DNA of 64,000 bases from Steroidobacteraceae bacterium (GCA_019634915.1 JAHCAN010000009.1:33566-97565); one strand, 5' to 3'. Positions 22,681 through 32,727 are shown, counted from the stretch's first letter. Notes: generated by a model not told the origin, from the letters alone. Translations and numbers: made by a program.

Positions 22681-24273
22681 ATGCGCAATGGGCATTTCGG
22701 CCTCGTGCTGTGCCTCGCGACGGGCCTCGCCGCCTGCGGCGGCGGTGGCGGAGGTGGAGACGGTGGCGGGGGCGGCGGAGGTCCGATCGGCGGTGGCGGC
22801 GGAGGCAGCGGCTACACGCCGGGCGTGTTCGCGGCCGCGTCGTCATTCGAGGCGCGCTGCGCGGCACCGCGCAGCGGAGTCGATCCGACCACCGGCGATC
22901 CGTGGCCCGACCGCAGTGGCAGCGCGCTCGATGAAAAGAACTGGCTGCGCTCGTGGACCCACGAGCTCTATCTCTGGTACGACGAGGTCACCGACCGCAA
23001 TCCGGCGTCCTATTCGGTCCTCACCTACTTCGATCTGCTGAGGACGGAGACGCTCACGCCATCGGGCAATCCCAAGGACCAGTTCCATTTCACTTACCCG
23101 ACACTCGAATGGCTGCAGCTGTCGACGACCGGCGTGTCGGCCGGCTACGGCCTCGAGTGGGCCATCCTGAGCGGCACGCCGCCGCGCGAAGTGGCGGTCG
23201 CGTACATCCATCCGGGCGCCGGATCACCGGCCACGATGGCCGGCATCGCACGCGGCGCGCGCGTGCTCGCGATCGACGGCGTGGACCTCGTCAACTCGAA
23301 CAGCAATGCCGACATCGACCTGCTGAACGACGCGCTGTTCCCGCTCGGCACCGGCGAATCGCACAGCTTCACGATCCAGGACCTCGGCGGCGGCACGCGC
23401 ACGGCGTCGATGACTTCGGCCAGCGTCGCGGCGGTACCGGTGCAGAACGTCGGCACGATCGCGACGGCGACCGGCGCCGTCGGCTATCTCGCCTTCCACG
23501 ATCACATCGCGACCTCCGAGCAGGGGCTCGTCGATGCGATCGAAGAACTGCGCAGCGCCGGCGTCGTCGATCTCGTACTCGACCTGCGCTACAACGGCGG
23601 CGGCTTCCTCGACATCGCGAGCGAACTCGCCTACATGATCGCGGGCGGCACGCGTACCAGCGGCCAGACCTTCGAGCAGCTGCAGTTCAACGACCAGCAT
23701 CCGACCACGAACCCGGTCACCGGCGCCGCGCTGACGCCGGTGCTGTTCCACGCGACGGCCGAAGGCTTCAGCGTCGCGCAGGGCACGCCGCTGCCCTCGC
23801 TCGATCTCGGGCGCGTGTATGTGCTCACCGGTCCCGACACCTGCTCGGCGAGCGAGGCGGTGATCAACAGCCTGCGCGGCATCGACGTCGAAGTGATCCA
23901 GATCGGCTCGACGACCTGCGGCAAGCCCTACGGCTTCTATCCGGCGGACAATTGCGGCACGACCTATTTCTCGATCCAGTTCCGCGGCGTCAACGCCAAA
24001 CAGTTCGGTGACTACGCCGACGGCTTCTCGCCGTTGAACTCCGTCGGCACCGTGGGCGTGACGCTGCCCGGCTGCTCGGTGGCGGACGACTTCAACCACG
24101 CGCTCGGCGATCCGGCCGAGGCGAGGCTGCAGACCGCCCTGCACTACCGCGCGACGGGATTGTGCGGCACGCCGCCGAGCGGCGTCGCCATGGCACAGGC
24201 CGGCGTGATTCCGCTGCAGGACGGGCGCATGCACAAATCGCCGTGGCGCGAGAACCGCATCCTGAGGCGGTGA
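22681..24273 (+). CDS. S41-family peptidase lipoprotein
   Basis: This is a 530-residue serine protease of the C-terminal-processing (tail-specific) group, probably anchored to the outer membrane. The start at 22681 follows AGGGAG. The lipoprotein signal ends at Cys19 (LAACG), followed by a glycine-rich linker (20-43) that would project the enzyme from the membrane. A PDZ-like region lies at about 150-240. The peptidase core has VLDLRYNGGG (about 299-308) and the nucleophile region GPDTCSASEAV (384-394), with SASE at 389-392 replacing the more usual TASASE. The residues near the end are basic. The substrate is unknown; no partner gene is adjacent. Confidence 0.88.
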   Translation: MRNGHFGLVLCLATGLAACGGGGGGGDGGGGGGGPIGGGGGGSGYTPGVFAAASSFEARCAAPRSGVDPTTGDPWPDRSGSALDEKNWLRSWTHELYLWYDEVTDRNPASYSVLTYFDLLRTETLTPSGNPKDQFHFTYPTLEWLQLSTTGVSAGYGLEWAILSGTPPREVAVAYIHPGAGSPATMAGIARGARVLAIDGVDLVNSNSNADIDLLNDALFPLGTGESHSFTIQDLGGGTRTASMTSASVAAVPVQNVGTIATATGAVGYLAFHDHIATSEQGLVDAIEELRSAGVVDLVLDLRYNGGGFLDIASELAYMIAGGTRTSGQTFEQLQFNDQHPTTNPVTGAALTPVLFHATAEGFSVAQGTPLPSLDLGRVYVLTGPDTCSASEAVINSLRGIDVEVIQIGSTTCGKPYGFYPADNCGTTYFSIQFRGVNAKQFGDYADGFSPLNSVGTVGVTLPGCSVADDFNHALGDPAEARLQTALHYRATGLCGTPPSGVAMAQAGVIPLQDGRMHKSPWRENRILRR

Positions 24274-24335
24274 CCTGCAGTATCGGAATAAATTCGAGTT
24301 GACTCTAATTTTTACACGTATAAATTCCAGGGGCG

Positions 24336-24874
24336 GATGAGACCCATCCCGCCTATCTGAGCTGGGACGTCCCCGCAAGCCAGCAGTTGCTGCTGCGTGG
24401 GGGGCTGCCCGCCGACCAGCCGCTGATCATCCTGGACGAAATCCACAAATACAAACGCTGGCGCAACCTCACCTGCGGGCCGTGAAGAAGGAAAGGAAGC
24501 TCTACCTCTGGGATTGGTCGTCGTGTGAGGAGGAATCGGCCCGGTTCGAAAACCTGGTGGCTTCGCACCTGCTCAAGTATTGCCACTTGCGCGAGGACAC
24601 CGGGGGCGAGGAGATGTCGCTGCGTTTCCTGCGCGACGCCAACGGCAGGGAAATCGATTTCGTGATACTGAAGAATGGCAAGCCCGAGTTCGCCGTGGAG
24701 TGCAAGAGTGGCGACCGTGCCTTGAGCAAGAACATCGCGTACTTCGCGCAGCGCACCGCCATCCCGAAGTTCTACCAGACCCATCTCCAGGCCGGCGGCC
24801 AGGATACCGAATGGCTGGACGCCAGAGCGCGCATCATCCCGTTCGTCCGGCTTTGCGAGCTACTGAAGTTGTAG
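24336..24874 (+). pseudogene. AAA ATPase/DUF4143 gene with internal deletion
   Basis: Bases 24336-24470 encode the end of an AAA_14 ATPase core, with the Walker B stretch PLIILDEIHKYKRWRN. From 24473, in a different frame, the sequence reads LRAVKKERKLYLWDWS, then FENLVASHLLKYCH, REIDFVILKNGKPEFAVECK and on to a natural stop, a complete DUF4143 C-terminal half. About 150-200 residues between them are missing, and the shift makes the first frame stop at 24483-24485. The Walker A part is also absent. A separate product from GTG 24482 (130 residues) could still be made. This is a second, independent decay of this gene type in the window. Confidence 0.75.
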
Positions 24875-24916
24875 AGTCAACGGACCCTGTTGCGAGGGGA
24901 AATCGCCGCGACAGCG

Positions 24917-27900
24917 TCATCGTGTCGCGGCGCCCGCCTGGCGCCAGTAACCGCCGCTGCGCCAGGCGTGCCACGCCATGCGCAGCCAGCGCAGCACCGC
25001 GAACGCGGCCCATACCGCCCAGGCGAACACGAGCGTCTTGTACACCCACAGCGGCAGGCTCAGGACCGCCGGCTGCGGCAGCTCGCCGCCGATGCGATCG
25101 ACGAACCACGAGAAGTTCCCGCCGCCCGAACCCGGCCCGGTCACACCCATGTCGGGCGTCGACAACAGTCCATCGCGGATGCCCGAGAACAGCAGCGAGG
25201 TCACCGCGAAGAAGGTCAGCGCCGCGAGCAGCACCTGCACCGCGTTGAAACGCCAGCGCACCGTGCCGCCGGCCCAGTCCCGGCGCCACTGCATCGCGAA
25301 CAGCCAGATCGCGACCAGCGCGAACACCATCCACGACAGCGTCGAGAGGCCGAGCCCGAGCAGCACCCACTCGTGCGTGCGCAGCGGCGAGCGCCCGCTG
25401 CGCCCGACGAACCACGCGGTCAGCAGGAACGCGACGAGCTCGCTCCAGTAGAGGATCGCGGGGCCGACCCCGCCACCGCGCGCGAACAGCGCCCAGCGAT
25501 CGGCGGGCAACGCGAGTGTGGTGCGCACATTGCTGGCGGCCGCGCCGAGGTCGAGCGGTCCGGGCCGCACGAGCGCCGACACGCCCCCCGGCTGCGTGCT
25601 CGTCACCTGCAGCGTGTGCTCGCCCGGCAGGATCGGGATCGACAGCTCGCCATTCTCAGGACGCAGCGCGAGCGTCTCGCCGTCGACACTGACCGCCGTC
25701 ACACGCACCTGCGCGGGCAGCCGCAGGCTGTGCCGCCCGCCCTGCGTCGCGCGGTAGCGCAGGTTCAGCACGGCATCGGTCGCGCGCGCGCCGAAGGACA
25801 GCTCGCGCTCCACCGAGTCGATCGCGATCGACCCGCCCGGCACCGCGACCGGGCGCGTGAAGCGCGCGCTCATCTGCTCGCCCGCGCGCGGATGGAACTC
25901 GAACACCCACTCCTCGCCGGGCGTCTCGGGCAGCGTGGCCGGGAGGCCTGCGAATTCGGCATGCCACTGCGGGCTCACCGCGAACTCCCACACTTCCACG
26001 TAGCGCGCGTCGGCGGCGGGAGCGGTCAGCGCGAGCGTTTCGGCGCGCGGCAGCGACGAACTCCATGCCGCGGTGTGCGCACCGGTCGCGAACGCGGCCA
26101 GCACGCTGCGGCCGGCACGCACTTCGACGTCGGCCGTCAGCACCGACTCGCCGTCGAGCAGCGGCACGGGCAGCGAGAACGCGGCACGTTCCGGCGCGAT
26201 GCGCTCGACGCGCGTCTCGAGGCGGTTCTCGGTGCCGATCGCGAAGCGGCGCACGACGCGCACGAACGGCGGGAACTCGCTCGACGCGCGCTCGACGCCC
26301 TCGCCCGCGGTCGCCGCGCCCGCCACCGCGCGCCGCGTCAGGTCGATCGAGCCACCCGGCACTCGCCCGTCGCTGACGCCGGCCACGTCCCAGCCCGGCG
26401 CGCTCACCGCGACCCGCTTCGGCACCCACGGAAACACCAGCTGCAGCGCATCACCCGCGGCCACGCGGCCTGAGACGGCGATCGTGCGCACGCCCGGTTG
26501 CAGCGGCACCCACAGTGATTCGTCGCCGGTACGGCGTAGCGTGGCGCTCGTGACGCCATCGACGGTGACGCCGTCGATGAGCCACGCGCCGCTCGCAGTC
26601 GGCACCGGCACCGCGAGCCGCGCGAGCGCGCTCGCGTCGAGCTCGAGCGTGAGGCGCGCGCCGTCGACGCGGACCCGCGCCGCGAGCAGCTCGGCGCAGC
26701 TCGGCTCGCAGGCCGCGGGCTTCGTGAGCCGCGTCTTCAGCTCGCCGAGCAGCCCGGCATCCGGCCACTGCGCCCGCGCGGCCGGCGCGGCGCCGAGCAT
26801 CGCGAGCACCAGCAGCGCGACGAGCGGACCGGCCGCCCGCGCGGTGCCGCGGGCGAATGCCGCGCGCAGCCGCGGCGGCAGGTACTTGCCCGCCACCGGG
26901 CCCACACCCGGCACGCCGCCCGCGAGCAGGCACGCGAACAGTGCCGCGAGCAGCAGCACGGACGCGAGCCGCCAGACGGCGAGCCACACGGGACCGGCAA
27001 CCACGAAACGCACGGCCTGGCCGGGCTCGACCGGCCCCGACCAGGCAAATGCGTAGCCGTGATAGCGCCACGCCGGCGTGCCCGGCCCGGCCTGCACGAC
27101 GGTGCCCGGCGCGTAACGCTCGGCGCGCGATGACGACGGCGCGGCGGAGGCGCGCTTCATCGCGGTCACGGCGATCGATTTCTCCCGCAACGGTGCCGGC
27201 ACCGATTCCGCGAACTCCACATCCGCGGCCTGCATATTCGGCATCACGACCGGCGGCGGCGGTGGCGGTGCGACCGGTACCGGCGCGGCGGGCAGCGGCA
27301 TCCAGCCCGCGCTGATACCGGCATCGAGTTGTGGATGGATCGCGAGACGGAGCTGTCCCCACATGAACGGCACGAGCACGAGGGCGAGCGCGACGAAACT
27401 GAGCGTGCGGTAGCGCTGCGCAAATGCACGCAGGCGCCCTTCGGGTGCGGCGCGCGCCAGCGCGAGCGCCGCGAGCAGGTTGCCCCACAGCCAGATCATC
27501 TGCGGCGCCTCCTGGTAGCTGAGCGCGAGCGCGACGAACGCGAGCGCACCAGCCGCCCGGCCGGCGATCCAGCCGACGAACACGGCCACGATCACGACAC
27601 CGAACAGGTTCCACAGGCCCCAGCGTTCGAGCCAGGCGCCGGGCGCGCTGTCGACGCCGAGCGCCGCGACGAGCCGATGACCCGGCGGCAGCTGCAGCTC
27701 GCCGCGCGCGTCGTCGAAACGGGTCGACCAGCCGGTGGCCGGCAGGGCACCGCGCGCGCCGTCGCTGCGCGCGATCGTCTGCAGCGCGAGCTGCGGCGCG
27801 CGCAGTTCGACACCGGCTGAGTCCGCCGCCGCGCCCTGCGTCACGAGCAGCGGCTCGCCACCAAGCTGCGCGCTGCCGAGCCGCCATGGCGCGGCCATGT

Positions 27901-29044
27901 CGAGCCGCCAGCCGCCGCGCATCGTGCCGGTGATCTGATCGACCGCGGTGTAGCCCGCGTGGTCGAAGTCGAGCCACAGCGTGCGCTGCAGGCGCAGGCG
28001 ATTGTCGTCCGCGCTCGCGATGCCGCGGCTGCGCTCGACGACCGCGAGCGACGTGTCGGCGAGCACGCGCATCGCCGGATATTCGCGCCAGTCGTCCGGC
28101 ACGTCGGCCTGCGCCGCGTCGATGCCCTCGCCGCCTTCGAGCGCGGCGACACGCAGGCGGTCGTCGCCGGCGAAGCTCCATATCTCCTCGGACGGCCAGG
28201 ATCCGTCCGGCGCGAGCGCAGCGATCGGCCCGGGCACCGCGACGGCGCGCGCGGTGAGCTCGACCGTGAACACGCCCGCGCGCAGCTGCACGCGCAGCCG
28301 GCCGTCGGCCTCGACCCGCGCCGGCAGCGGCGCATCGAGCGCGATCGGCACGAAGCCCGCCGGCAGCACGGGGCCGATCAGCAGCTCGCGGCTCGCGCCC
28401 GTCGCGCGCAGGGTCAGGCGCGTGACGAGCCGCGCCGGGATCCCGTCGACCAGCAGGCGATGCACGTCGAAATCGAAACTCGCGGCCTGCGCCGCGCCGG
28501 CGCGCGCACCGAGGAACAGTGCGCCTCCGGTGCGGGTCGGCGCATCGATGCGTGCGCCATCGACGCCCAGTTCGATGAGGCCGGTCTCGGCCGGCACGGC
28601 GAGCGACTCGGGCCGCACGGGCCAGTCGAAGCGTCCGGCGAGCAGATGATCGCCAGGCTCGAGGCGCACGAACGGCGCTCCGCCGCGCGCGACGACCGCG
28701 GCCGCGCGGCCGTCGACCCGCACGTCCTGCGGCCACTGCTCGGCGCCGCCGGGCAGCGCGACCCAGCTGTCGGTCTCGATGCGCCACGACTGGCGGAACT
28801 CGCCGCCGCGCGCGCCCAGCTCGAGCACGAGCCGCCCCGGCCAGGCGCAGCGGTACGCGCCCTGGCCGGCCGGGCGCGCGCCCGGCGTCGCGAGCCATGG
28901 GCAGGTGCGGTATTCCTCGCCGTCGAGCACCCAGCCGCGCCATTGCTCGAGAGCCTGCGGCAGCGGCGGATCGGCGGCGAGCGCGGGCCCCACGACGAGT
29001 ACCGACCACAGCACGCAACCTGCAACGCGGATGACTCGGCGCAC
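24917..29044 (-). CDS. Very large two-half membrane protein of unknown function
   Basis: This is a 1,375-residue protein I do not recognise. GTG 29044 is chosen because AAGGGGGA sits just before it and a signal peptide (ending ALAAD) follows; ATG 29074 lacks a ribosome site. A beta-rich extracytoplasmic region (about 25-470) leads to hydrophobic segments at about 500-600. A Pro/Ala-rich linker and more segments follow (about 690-780), then a second beta-rich region that starts at an internal ARAQW junction. At least four further membrane segments lie near the C-terminus. The two extracytoplasmic regions share a pattern (V-VDG, then V-L-PG, then G-W at matching intervals), which suggests duplication. 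It is divergent from pirin, with a 69-base gap. Confidence 0.85.
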   Translation of the reverse strand: MRRVIRVAGCVLWSVLVVGPALAADPPLPQALEQWRGWVLDGEEYRTCPWLATPGARPAGQGAYRCAWPGRLVLELGARGGEFRQSWRIETDSWVALPGGAEQWPQDVRVDGRAAAVVARGGAPFVRLEPGDHLLAGRFDWPVRPESLAVPAETGLIELGVDGARIDAPTRTGGALFLGARAGAAQAASFDFDVHRLLVDGIPARLVTRLTLRATGASRELLIGPVLPAGFVPIALDAPLPARVEADGRLRVQLRAGVFTVELTARAVAVPGPIAALAPDGSWPSEEIWSFAGDDRLRVAALEGGEGIDAAQADVPDDWREYPAMRVLADTSLAVVERSRGIASADDNRLRLQRTLWLDFDHAGYTAVDQITGTMRGGWRLDMAAPWRLGSAQLGGEPLLVTQGAAADSAGVELRAPQLALQTIARSDGARGALPATGWSTRFDDARGELQLPPGHRLVAALGVDSAPGAWLERWGLWNLFGVVIVAVFVGWIAGRAAGALAFVALALSYQEAPQMIWLWGNLLAALALARAAPEGRLRAFAQRYRTLSFVALALVLVPFMWGQLRLAIHPQLDAGISAGWMPLPAAPVPVAPPPPPPVVMPNMQAADVEFAESVPAPLREKSIAVTAMKRASAAPSSSRAERYAPGTVVQAGPGTPAWRYHGYAFAWSGPVEPGQAVRFVVAGPVWLAVWRLASVLLLAALFACLLAGGVPGVGPVAGKYLPPRLRAAFARGTARAAGPLVALLVLAMLGAAPAARAQWPDAGLLGELKTRLTKPAACEPSCAELLAARVRVDGARLTLELDASALARLAVPVPTASGAWLIDGVTVDGVTSATLRRTGDESLWVPLQPGVRTIAVSGRVAAGDALQLVFPWVPKRVAVSAPGWDVAGVSDGRVPGGSIDLTRRAVAGAATAGEGVERASSEFPPFVRVVRRFAIGTENRLETRVERIAPERAAFSLPVPLLDGESVLTADVEVRAGRSVLAAFATGAHTAAWSSSLPRAETLALTAPAADARYVEVWEFAVSPQWHAEFAGLPATLPETPGEEWVFEFHPRAGEQMSARFTRPVAVPGGSIAIDSVERELSFGARATDAVLNLRYRATQGGRHSLRLPAQVRVTAVSVDGETLALRPENGELSIPILPGEHTLQVTSTQPGGVSALVRPGPLDLGAAASNVRTTLALPADRWALFARGGGVGPAILYWSELVAFLLTAWFVGRSGRSPLRTHEWVLLGLGLSTLSWMVFALVAIWLFAMQWRRDWAGGTVRWRFNAVQVLLAALTFFAVTSLLFSGIRDGLLSTPDMGVTGPGSGGGNFSWFVDRIGGELPQPAVLSLPLWVYKTLVFAWAVWAAFAVLRWLRMAWHAWRSGGYWRQAGAATR

Positions 29045-29113
29045 GGCACTTTCCCCCTTGACTGGCGCTGTCATGATCCATGGTCCAGGATCGGGCGTCG
29101 AGAGGAGGCTGCC

Positions 29114-29980
29114 ATGACCATCGAACACACGATCGACGCGCGCGTGCGCGATCTCGGCGGGTTCAGTGTCCGCCGCGTGCTGCCGGCGCCCGGGCGGCGC
29201 ATGGTGGGACCGTTCATCTTCTTCGACCACATCGGCCCCACCGATCTCGCGCCGGGCCACGGCATCGACGTGCGCCCGCATCCGCACATCGCGCTCGCCA
29301 CGGTCACCTACCTGTACGCCGGCACGTTCATGCATCGCGACAGCCTGGGCTCGGCGCAGGAAATCCATCCGGGCGACGTGAACTGGATGACGGCCGGGCG
29401 CGGCATCGCGCATTCGGAGCGCACGCCGGCGGCGCTGCGCGCGCGCGGCTCGCACATCCACGGCATCCAGTCCTGGGTGGCGCTGCCCGACGGCCACGAG
29501 GACATCGCGCCGGCATTCACGCATCACCCGGCCGCATCACTGCCGCACCTCGTCGTCGACGGCTGCGACCTGCGCGTGATCGCCGGCGAAGCCTACGGCC
29601 GCCGCTCACCGGTCGAGGTGCTGTGGCCGACGCTTTATGTCGATGCATCGATGCCGGCGGGCGCCGCGCTCGAACTGCCGGCCGATTACACCGAGCGCGC
29701 GGTCTATGTCGCCGACGGCGGCATCGAAGTCGACGGCGAGCCGCTGCCGGCCACGCGCCTCGCCCTGCTCGCGCGCGGCGTCACGGTCACGCTGCGCGCG
29801 CAGCACCACTCGCGCGTGATGCTGCTCGGCGGCGAGCCGCTGCCGACGCCGCGTCACATCTGGTGGAACTTCGTGTCCTCGAGCCGCGAGCGCATCGAGC
29901 AGGCGAAGCGCGACTGGGCGGAGGGGCGTTTCGCGCCGGTCCCGGGCGAGACCGAATTCACTCCGCTGCCGGACGACTGA
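29114..29980 (+). CDS. Pirin-family protein
   Basis: This is a 288-residue bicupin protein. The N-terminal cupin carries the iron-binding pattern RPHPHIALATVTYLYAG and the downstream GRGIAHSE, typical of pirins such as YhhW with quercetinase activity; the C-terminal cupin is less conserved, as usual. The start at 29114 follows AGAGGAGG. The C-terminal extension after the second cupin (NFVSSSRERIEQAKRDW) is the standard family ending. The cellular role of bacterial pirins is generally poorly defined. The stop region overlaps the convergent M16 gene by 23 bases. Confidence 0.92.
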   Translation: MTIEHTIDARVRDLGGFSVRRVLPAPGRRMVGPFIFFDHIGPTDLAPGHGIDVRPHPHIALATVTYLYAGTFMHRDSLGSAQEIHPGDVNWMTAGRGIAHSERTPAALRARGSHIHGIQSWVALPDGHEDIAPAFTHHPAASLPHLVVDGCDLRVIAGEAYGRRSPVEVLWPTLYVDASMPAGAALELPADYTERAVYVADGGIEVDGEPLPATRLALLARGVTVTLRAQHHSRVMLLGGEPLPTPRHIWWNFVSSSRERIEQAKRDWAEGRFAPVPGETEFTPLPDD

Positions 29981-31391
29981 CCGCGGGTGCGCGGAAGTCG
30001 GGCGCCGCGAGCGGCATTTCGGTGAGCGGGCCGTATTTCGCCGCCGTCTCCCTGATCTTCGCCGCATCGCCGATCAGCACGATCGCGAGATCGTCCGCCG
30101 AGGGGAACGCGTCGGCGATCACGCGCTGCGCCGCGGCCGCATCGACCGCGCCGACGGCCGCGCCGTAACCGTCGATATAGGCGCGGTCCAGGCCGTACAG
30201 CTCGAGCTCGGCGAGCGCCGCCACCCAGTGCGAGGCGGTCTCGAGCTGCAACGGGAACTGCCCGAGCACGTAACTGCGCGCCGAGTCCAGCATCTCGGGC
30301 GAGAGGCCCTCGCCGTGATGCAGGCGCGTCAGCGTATCGAGCGCGAGATCGATCGCCTTGCCGGTCGTGTCGGTCTGCGTGAAGGAGCGGATCGCGAACT
30401 CGCCGGGCACGCTGCCGCGCGTGAACCCGGAGGCGGCGCCGTACGACAGCCCCGACTTGATGCGCAGCTCGGTATTGAGGATCGACGTGAAGCGCCCGCC
30501 GTACAGCGTGTTGACGACATCGAGCGCCGCGCGATCGGCGTAGCGGCGCGCGACACCGGTGTTCGCAAGCCAGAAGTAGGTCTGCGCGGCGCCCGGCTGG
30601 TCGACCAGCAGCACGCGCCGGCCGCTGATGCGCGCCGGCGTCGCGAGCGCCGGCAACGGCGCGCTCGCGCGACCCCAGCTCCCGAAGGCGCGCGTGACCA
30701 GCGCGGTCAGCGCGGCCGGATCGACGTCGCCGGCGAAAATCAGCGTGAGGCGATCGGCGCCGAAATTCGCGCGGTAATACGCGAGCACATCCTCGCGCGC
30801 GATCGCGGCGAGCGTGCGCTCGCTGCCGCCCGCCGGGCGGCCGTAGGGATGATCGCCGAACAGCAGCGCGCGCCCGTAGATGCGGATCAGGCCCGACGGG
30901 TCGGCGTCCTTCGCGGCTTTCAGCTCCTCGATGCGCCGGTTGCGCAGGCTGTCGAACTCGTCCGCCTCGAAGCGCGGACGCAGCAATGCGTCGGCGAGCA
31001 GCTCCACCATCAGGTCGCGATCCTGCGCGAGGAACTGGCCGCCGACCGTGATCGCCTCGGTACCCGCCGCCGCACTCAGGCTGCCGCCGGCGCCTTCGAC
31101 CGCATCGGCGAACTGGTAGGCATCGCGCGCGCCCGCGCCCTTCTCGAGCAGGCCCGCGGTCAGTGACGCGACGCCCGCCTTGCCGTCGGCATCCGCGAGC
31201 GCGCCGCCGCGCACGAGCGCGGTGAACGCCACCAGCGGCACCTCACTGCGAGGCATGATCACGAGCGTCACGCCATTGTCGAGCACGGTCCGCGAGTAGG
31301 CGGGAATCGTGACGCCGGGCGCCGCGTCGGCCGGCCGGGAGACGACGGCGAACATCAGCGCGGCGCCGGCCGCCAGGAGCATGCGGTACAT
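29958..31391 (-). CDS. M16 peptidase homologue, inactive subunit
   Basis: This is a 477-residue secreted protein (signal peptide about 1-23, ending PADA) of the M16 (pitrilysin) family. The zinc motif HxxEH is absent: the corresponding place reads GVASLTAGLLEKG, so it cannot bind zinc there. The C-terminal half keeps the substrate-handling arginine/tyrosine region (ELRIKSGLSYG). Such inactive partners form heterodimers with an active M16 subunit, and the active subunit is encoded just upstream, separated by one base. The pair is therefore very likely one periplasmic proteolytic chamber. Confidence 0.9.
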   Translation of the reverse strand: MYRMLLAAGAALMFAVVSRPADAAPGVTIPAYSRTVLDNGVTLVIMPRSEVPLVAFTALVRGGALADADGKAGVASLTAGLLEKGAGARDAYQFADAVEGAGGSLSAAAGTEAITVGGQFLAQDRDLMVELLADALLRPRFEADEFDSLRNRRIEELKAAKDADPSGLIRIYGRALLFGDHPYGRPAGGSERTLAAIAREDVLAYYRANFGADRLTLIFAGDVDPAALTALVTRAFGSWGRASAPLPALATPARISGRRVLLVDQPGAAQTYFWLANTGVARRYADRAALDVVNTLYGGRFTSILNTELRIKSGLSYGAASGFTRGSVPGEFAIRSFTQTDTTGKAIDLALDTLTRLHHGEGLSPEMLDSARSYVLGQFPLQLETASHWVAALAELELYGLDRAYIDGYGAAVGAVDAAAAQRVIADAFPSADDLAIVLIGDAAKIRETAAKYGPLTEMPLAAPDFRAPAVSRPAAE

Positions 31392-31392
31392 C

Positions 31393-32727
31393 TCAGCCCT
31401 CCTCGCCGGACTGCGCGGGCACGAGCACACCCACGGTGCGGTGGCGCGCATCGAGCAGCTCGGTGGCGACCGCACGGATGTCGGCGGGCTTCACGCGCGC
31501 GATCGCCGCCGGCAGCTCGAACAGCTTGCGGTAATCGCCGTGCATCACCTCGTACTCGCCGAGCAGCCGCGCCTTGCCATTGATCGTGGCGAGCTGTCCC
31601 CAGTACCCCGCGCTCAGCAGGTTGCGCGCGCGCGTGAGCTCGGCTTCGGTCACGCCGTCGGCCTCGAGCCGCGCGAACTCGGCATCGATCACGCGTTCGA
31701 CTTCGCCCGGGTCGCCGCCGGCGGGCAAGGTCACGAACAGCCAGAAGAGCCCCGGATCGAAGCCCTCCTGCAGGTAGGCGTCGACGTTGACCGCGAGCTT
31801 GCGCTCTTCGACGAGCAGGCGGTGCAGCCGCGATGCATCGCCCTGCGCGAGAATCACGGCCAGCAGGTTGAGCGCGGCACTCCGCGGATCGTCGGCCTTC
31901 GGCGCCTTGTACGCGAGCTGCAGCAGCGGTGTCTGCGCGCGGCGCTCGACGGTCACGCGCTTCTCGCCCGGCTGCACCGGCTCGACCGTGCGCACGGCGG
32001 GCGGCGGCGCCTGCCGCGGGATCGGCGCGAGGTACTTGCGCGCCAGCGCGAAGACCTGGTCGGCATCGACGTCGCCGACGACGACGAAGGTGCAGTTGTT
32101 CGGCGCGTAGTGGGTCCTGAAGAAGGCCTGCAGGTCGGCCAGCGTCCAGCCCTCGATGTCGGACGGCCAGCCGATCGTCGGGAAATGATACGGATGCGCG
32201 GCGAACGCGGTGCTCTGCACCTGTTCGGCGAGAAAGCCGTTGTTGTCGTCCTCGACGCGCAGCCGCCGTTCGGAATAGACGACGCCGCGCTCGCTTTCGA
32301 TCACCTTCGGATCGAACGCGAGGTGCGCGAGCCGGTCGCCCTCGAGGTCGAAGACGAGCTCGAGCGCGCTCGACGGGAACCAGTCCATGTAGATCGTGAG
32401 ATCGTCCGACGTCGAGGCGTTGTTCGATCCGCCGCGCGCTTCCATCTCGCGGTCGAACTCGCCGGGCGGGCGCGTTTCGGTGCCGTTGAACATCATGTGC
32501 TCGAAGAAATGCGCGAGCCCGGTGATGCCCGGCGCCTCGTTGCGGCTGCCGACGCGCACGTAGTTGTACAGCGCGACGTTCGGGATGTCGCGGTCCGGCC
32601 AGACGATGATGCGCAGGCCGTTGTCGAGCGTCAGCGCGCGGATCCCGTCGGGCGCCGCCGCGTGGACCGCGGCCAGCGTGAAGAAGGACAGCGCGGCCAC
32701 GAGGCCGCCGGCGATTCTCGGGTACAT
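31393..32727 (-). CDS. M16 zinc peptidase, active subunit
   Basis: This is a 444-residue secreted metallopeptidase. The signal peptide is about residues 1-24 (ending VHAAA). The active-site motif is HFFEH within GLAHFFEHMMFNGT, and the third zinc ligand is in the ESERGVVYSERR segment, about 75 residues downstream as in the family. M16 enzymes degrade unfolded proteins and peptides inside a closed chamber formed with a second half, here the downstream inactive subunit. It is divergent from the ECF sigma/FecR/TonB-receptor cassette with only 63 bases between, which suggests shared regulation and function with that importer. Confidence 0.92.
   Translation of the reverse strand: MYPRIAGGLVAALSFFTLAAVHAAAPDGIRALTLDNGLRIIVWPDRDIPNVALYNYVRVGSRNEAPGITGLAHFFEHMMFNGTETRPPGEFDREMEARGGSNNASTSDDLTIYMDWFPSSALELVFDLEGDRLAHLAFDPKVIESERGVVYSERRLRVEDDNNGFLAEQVQSTAFAAHPYHFPTIGWPSDIEGWTLADLQAFFRTHYAPNNCTFVVVGDVDADQVFALARKYLAPIPRQAPPPAVRTVEPVQPGEKRVTVERRAQTPLLQLAYKAPKADDPRSAALNLLAVILAQGDASRLHRLLVEERKLAVNVDAYLQEGFDPGLFWLFVTLPAGGDPGEVERVIDAEFARLEADGVTEAELTRARNLLSAGYWGQLATINGKARLLGEYEVMHGDYRKLFELPAAIARVKPADIRAVATELLDARHRTVGVLVPAQSGEEG

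Noticed and set aside
22740-22815. Repetitive GGC/GGT stretch, possible CRISPR or satellite
   Set aside because: It codes for the glycine-rich linker after the lipoprotein cysteine of the S41 peptidase; no spacers and no regular unit.
24311-24324. AT-rich near-palindrome before the deleted ATPase gene
   Set aside because: Symmetry is imperfect and the gene behind it is dead, so an operator could not be supported.
27959-29113. Open frame extending the pirin gene far upstream
   Set aside because: It is antisense to the large membrane protein gene; the pirin family begins at ATG 29114, which has an AGAGGAGG ribosome site.
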